From: an uncultured Alphaproteobacteria bacterium
GTDB taxonomy: Bacteria; Pseudomonadota; Alphaproteobacteria; Sphingomonadales; Sphingomonadaceae
Assembly: GCA_903939555.1 (NCBI GenBank)
Contig: CAJAHV010000441.1
Span: forward strand, 1 to 15,543
DNA length: 15,543 nucleotides
Direction: 5' to 3'
Shown here: piece after piece, positions 13,751-15,543 of the stretch
Position numbering within the stretch: position 1 is the stretch's first letter
Layout: every line of letters begins with the position of its first letter
The notes under the pieces: model-generated
Told to the model about the DNA's origin: nothing
The model's database searches: none
Seen by the model: the letters and a program-made list of their open reading frames with translations, nothing else
Translations under genes and position numbers: made by a program

Positions 13751-14158
13751 TCAGTCCGCAATCTGGTCGGGAGACCAGGCCCGGTAATCGCCGCGCGCCG
13801 GGGCACGCTTGCCACCGGCATCGAGACTGCCTGCGGGCAGATAGGCGGCACTGGTACCGGTAGCGTTGGGCGTCCACGGCCGTTCCCAGATGCGCGGGGT
13901 GACAGGCGCTTCGGTCGGCGGCAATTTGACTGTCTTGTGCATCCAGCCATGCCATTCAGGCGGGATCCGCGATCCTTCTGGCGTACCGCCATTGTAGATC
14001 ACCCAGCGACGTTCGCCCGGCTCGCCGGCCTTGCCACTGCGATAATAGACATTGCCTTCACCATCACGACCGACTTCCCGGCCCTGCCGGCGCGTCATGA
14101 TCCGCGTGCCCAGCCCCGGGCCGTGCCACCAGGTGAAGATATCGAGCAGGATTCCCAT
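13751..14158 (-). CDS. NADH:ubiquinone oxidoreductase subunit NDUFA12
   Basis: A 135-aa homologue of the accessory complex I subunit NDUFA12 (B17.2), conserved from alphaproteobacteria to mitochondria, where it stabilises the peripheral arm at the membrane. Signatures are FTWWHGPGLGTR (8-19), GRDGEGNVYYR (30-40), RRWVIYNG (50-57), and PPEWHGWMHKTVK (66-78). The C-terminus (PWTPNATGTSAAYLP) is also typical. ATG 14158 has AGGAG just upstream. It is the first gene of the NDUFA12-mlaD-DUF2155 series and lies apart from any nuo operon, as is common for this subunit. Confidence 0.94.
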   Translation of the reverse strand: MGILLDIFTWWHGPGLGTRIMTRRQGREVGRDGEGNVYYRSGKAGEPGERRWVIYNGGTPEGSRIPPEWHGWMHKTVKLPPTEAPVTPRIWERPWTPNATGTSAAYLPAGSLDAGGKRAPARGDYRAWSPDQIAD

Positions 14159-14312
14159 GTGCTCCTAGAGCCTGAAATGCGCCGCCAACGCAAGTGGAAG
14201 TGCATCCCAGTGCCATATCAGGCCATTTCGCGCTGACTAACAGGCAGGGCAAATTATTGGCGCGCGTCCTTTGCGAAGCGCGATGATTGACGCGTTTGCG
14301 GCCGAACGCAGT

Positions 14313-14338
14313 TGCGCCGGCCCGCAAGGACCGGCGCA
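14313..14338 (-). terminator. Second hairpin downstream of the PEP-CTERM gene
   Basis: tgcgccgg (14313-14320) pairs with ccggcgca (14331-14338) around a 10-nt loop. It lies in the spacer between the PEP-CTERM gene and NDUFA12, both on the minus strand, and could be a transcript end together with the hairpin next to it. No T-run follows. Confidence 0.45.
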
Positions 14339-14347
14339 TCAGCAGGC

Positions 14348-14365
14348 GGCGGCTGTCAAGCCGCC
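14348..14365 (-). terminator. Hairpin just after the PEP-CTERM stop codon
   Basis: ggcggct (14348-14354) pairs perfectly with agccgcc (14359-14365) around a 4-nt loop, starting 6 nt past the stop at 14372 on the minus strand. Compact GC stem and position favour a transcript end or 3' protecting stem; there is no T-run. Confidence 0.55.
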
Positions 14366-14371
14366 TTTGGA

Positions 14372-15046
14372 TCAGGCAACCACGACGGTCTTGCGGCGAC
14401 GGGCGGCAAAGCCGACCATGCCGAAACCGGTGAGCAGCATTGCCCAGGTTGCCGGCTCAGGAACGGCCACGGTCAGGAAGACGTTGTCGAGGACAACACC
14501 ACGGGCGTTAGCAGGCGCACCCAAAGTGTTGCTGAAGTTGACGCGTTGCGTCGTCCGTGTAGCGATGAAATCATGAGAAACGCGGGTCCAGCCCATGTTG
14601 CTCGCCGACTGGCCGACCGGCGTATCAAAGGTAAACTGTGTAAAGCCGGCTACATTGGCAACGCTGACCCGGACGCGTGGATCGGTCGTGGCACTTGGAT
14701 TGCCCGACAGAGCAAACGACACTCGGTACTTCGTACCGACCGTAAGGCCGGCTACGTTTTGGTAGATGAAGCCACCGGCACCAGAAAGATCGACGCTGTT
14801 ATTGCCAGCCTGCGCATCATAGGCGTTATTGACCTGGAACTGCTGGTTGGCACCGGTGCCCCACGAGGTCAGTGCCGTCGTGTTGGCGCCAGTGACCTGG
14901 ATCACGCCGGCGCCGTTGAAGGACAAGGCGGGGTTCACGGTTTCGAACGAACCGTTGTTGATAAGATTGACGGCCTGGACGGCCTGTGCGGAGGTTGCCG
15001 AGACCGCCAGCATGCCGATTGCGATTATGGGTACGATGTTTCTCAT
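14372..15046 (-). CDS. Choice-of-anchor PEP-CTERM sorting domain protein
   Basis: A 224-aa exported protein. Residues 1-22 are a signal peptide (MRNIVPIIAIGMLAVSATSAQA). The body (about 27-192) is a beta-rich domain with NLINNGSFE at the start, NSVDLSGAGGFIYQNV and YRVSFALSGNP in the middle and GVVLDNVFL at the end. This pattern matches the choice-of-anchor C type of secreted carbohydrate-binding-like domain. The C-terminus carries PEPATWAML (196-204), a hydrophobic stretch, and RRRK (216-219): a PEP-CTERM signal recognised by an EpsH-type exosortase, usually in bacteria making exopolysaccharide. ATG 15046 follows AAGGG by about 7 nt; ATG 15061 is less suited. Two hairpins follow the stop. 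No exosortase is in the window. Confidence 0.9.
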   Translation of the reverse strand: MRNIVPIIAIGMLAVSATSAQAVQAVNLINNGSFETVNPALSFNGAGVIQVTGANTTALTSWGTGANQQFQVNNAYDAQAGNNSVDLSGAGGFIYQNVAGLTVGTKYRVSFALSGNPSATTDPRVRVSVANVAGFTQFTFDTPVGQSASNMGWTRVSHDFIATRTTQRVNFSNTLGAPANARGVVLDNVFLTVAVPEPATWAMLLTGFGMVGFAARRRKTVVVA

Positions 15047-15317
15047 TGTTGGCCCTTTCATTCTTGCCTAGCCGGCAAGTTCGCCCGCCGTCTGAAGCGT
15101 GGTTAACATATGGCCCGAGCCTCTCAACCAAGCAGCGACCCAAATAATTGAAAAGCTGCTCAAAATGGGGCAAAAACTTGCAGAAAATGGTGAATGAAAG
15201 CCGATTTTACGTATCCTAAACCTTTTAAATTTACACCGACTTCACCCGGTCGCCGCCGTCCATACGAATCCGGGGCGAACCATGCCGGAACGGCGTATCG
15301 ACCAGTGCAGGACACCG
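15047..15317. other. AT-rich intergenic stretch upstream of the PEP-CTERM gene
   Basis: The stretch from about 15100 to 15240 is clearly richer in A and T than the rest of the window, as expected for promoter DNA. On the minus strand TAAAAT (15209-15204) is a 5/6 match to a -10 element but lacks a good -35; it would give a leader of about 150 nt. I see no sigma-54 GG-N10-GC pair, no tRNA and no repeat. Open frames on either strand (15194-15466 plus, 15160-15519 minus) have no recognisable domain and uneven codon use. Confidence 0.4.
15063..15079 (-). other. Small inverted repeat in the leader of the PEP-CTERM gene
   Basis: cttgcc (15063-15068) and ggcaag (15074-15079) form a 6-bp stem with a 5-nt loop, 17 nt before the start codon. 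Possible operator or leader hairpin; could also be chance. Confidence 0.3.
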
Positions 15318-15543
15318 ATGTACGCGGGGCGGAATATGACAGCGGTTGCACAAAGGCGGTGTTGCGGTGGCAAAACAGCGCCGAAAGCCCGGCAAAGCAC
15401 GAGGCCGTACCGTCAAAACACCCGGCACCGGTACAAAAAGGTGCGCGGGTGGAACTACATGGGTAAGATTGGCAACCAATGGATGGCGCGGCAGCGATAC
15501 GGAGGGCGAGCGGTGCCAAGATCGAGCCGGCGCGCCAACCGCG
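15318..15543 (+). CDS. Doubtful basic ORF, open at right edge
   Basis: I do not recognise this. A frame starting at ATG 15318, with AGGA 6 nt upstream, stays open for 75 codons to the window end. The product would be very basic (about 28% Arg plus Lys by my count), with a CC pair at residues 15-16 and WNYMGKIGNQWMARQRYGG near the visible end. In-frame ATGs at 15282, 15336 and 15459 are other possible starts. Base use at third codon positions is mixed, weaker than in the surrounding genes, so it may be non-coding. Confidence 0.2.
   Translation, partial: MYAGRNMTAVAQRRCCGGKTAPKARQSTRPYRQNTRHRYKKVRGWNYMGKIGNQWMARQRYGGRAVPRSSRRANR

Noticed and set aside
15047..15240. Sigma-54 promoter for the PEP-CTERM gene, as reported for some PEP-CTERM systems
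   Set aside because: No GG-N10-GC pair in a suitable position on the minus strand was found by eye.
15160..15519. 119-codon minus-strand open frame near the right edge
   Set aside because: It has no domain, irregular composition and extends into the AT-rich promoter region of the PEP-CTERM gene.
1..15543. CRISPR array, tRNA, rRNA, insertion sequence or prophage
   Set aside because: I looked for spaced repeats, cloverleaf-like segments, transposase and integrase motifs and saw none; the repeats present are short and intragenic or single intergenic stems.

Overview
The window is GC-rich, densely packed chromosomal DNA that looks like an alphaproteobacterium of the order Sphingomonadales. The signs are a PEP-CTERM protein with the PEPxxWAM-type anchor usual in sphingomonads, an NDUFA12 subunit of respiratory complex I, a fused ThiS-ThiG, and the run aroQ-accB-accC ... 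aat facing DUF2155-mlaD-NDUFA12. I recognise that arrangement from this group, but I could not run any search. Nearly all genes are core metabolism or envelope maintenance. I see no insertion sequence, prophage, CRISPR array, tRNA or rRNA.

Left block, minus strand (1-5685), reading right to left. A DUF3429 membrane protein is followed by murI (glutamate racemase), a PaaI-like hotdog thioesterase and a 3-hydroxyisobutyryl-CoA hydrolase; the last three are joined or nearly joined by 4-bp overlaps. After about 215 bp with a hairpin and a candidate promoter comes a second unit: rpiB, glyA, a small glycine-zipper protein and nrdR, which runs off the left edge. It combines pentose phosphate, one-carbon and deoxynucleotide-control functions.

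Centre (5686-8342). A family IV (HSL-type) esterase and rppH, a Nudix RNA pyrophosphohydrolase, run on the plus strand with a 4-bp overlap. A GC-rich hairpin lies between rppH and the convergent thiSG gene, a single protein joining the sulfur carrier ThiS to thiazole synthase ThiG.

Right block, plus strand (8448-12763). aroQ diverges from thiSG and may be read as a leaderless message. It is followed by accB, accC, a small DUF2185/Imm33-like protein, a DMT-family transporter and aat (Leu/Phe-tRNA-protein transferase), nearly all touching or overlapping. Facing them on the minus strand are NDUFA12, an MlaD-type MCE protein, a secreted DUF2155 protein, and separately a choice-of-anchor PEP-CTERM protein. 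Positions 15047-15543 hold an AT-rich stretch and, at most, one doubtful basic ORF.

The most unusual feature is at 12559-12763. The 3' ends of aat and the DUF2155 gene overlap by about 205 bp on opposite strands, and the overlap contains a 24-bp tandem repeat read in frame by both genes, with third codon positions facing each other. Other points of interest are the ThiS GG motif buried inside a fusion, a tandem repeat in the N-terminus of SHMT, and an unexplained glycine-zipper gene between glyA and nrdR.
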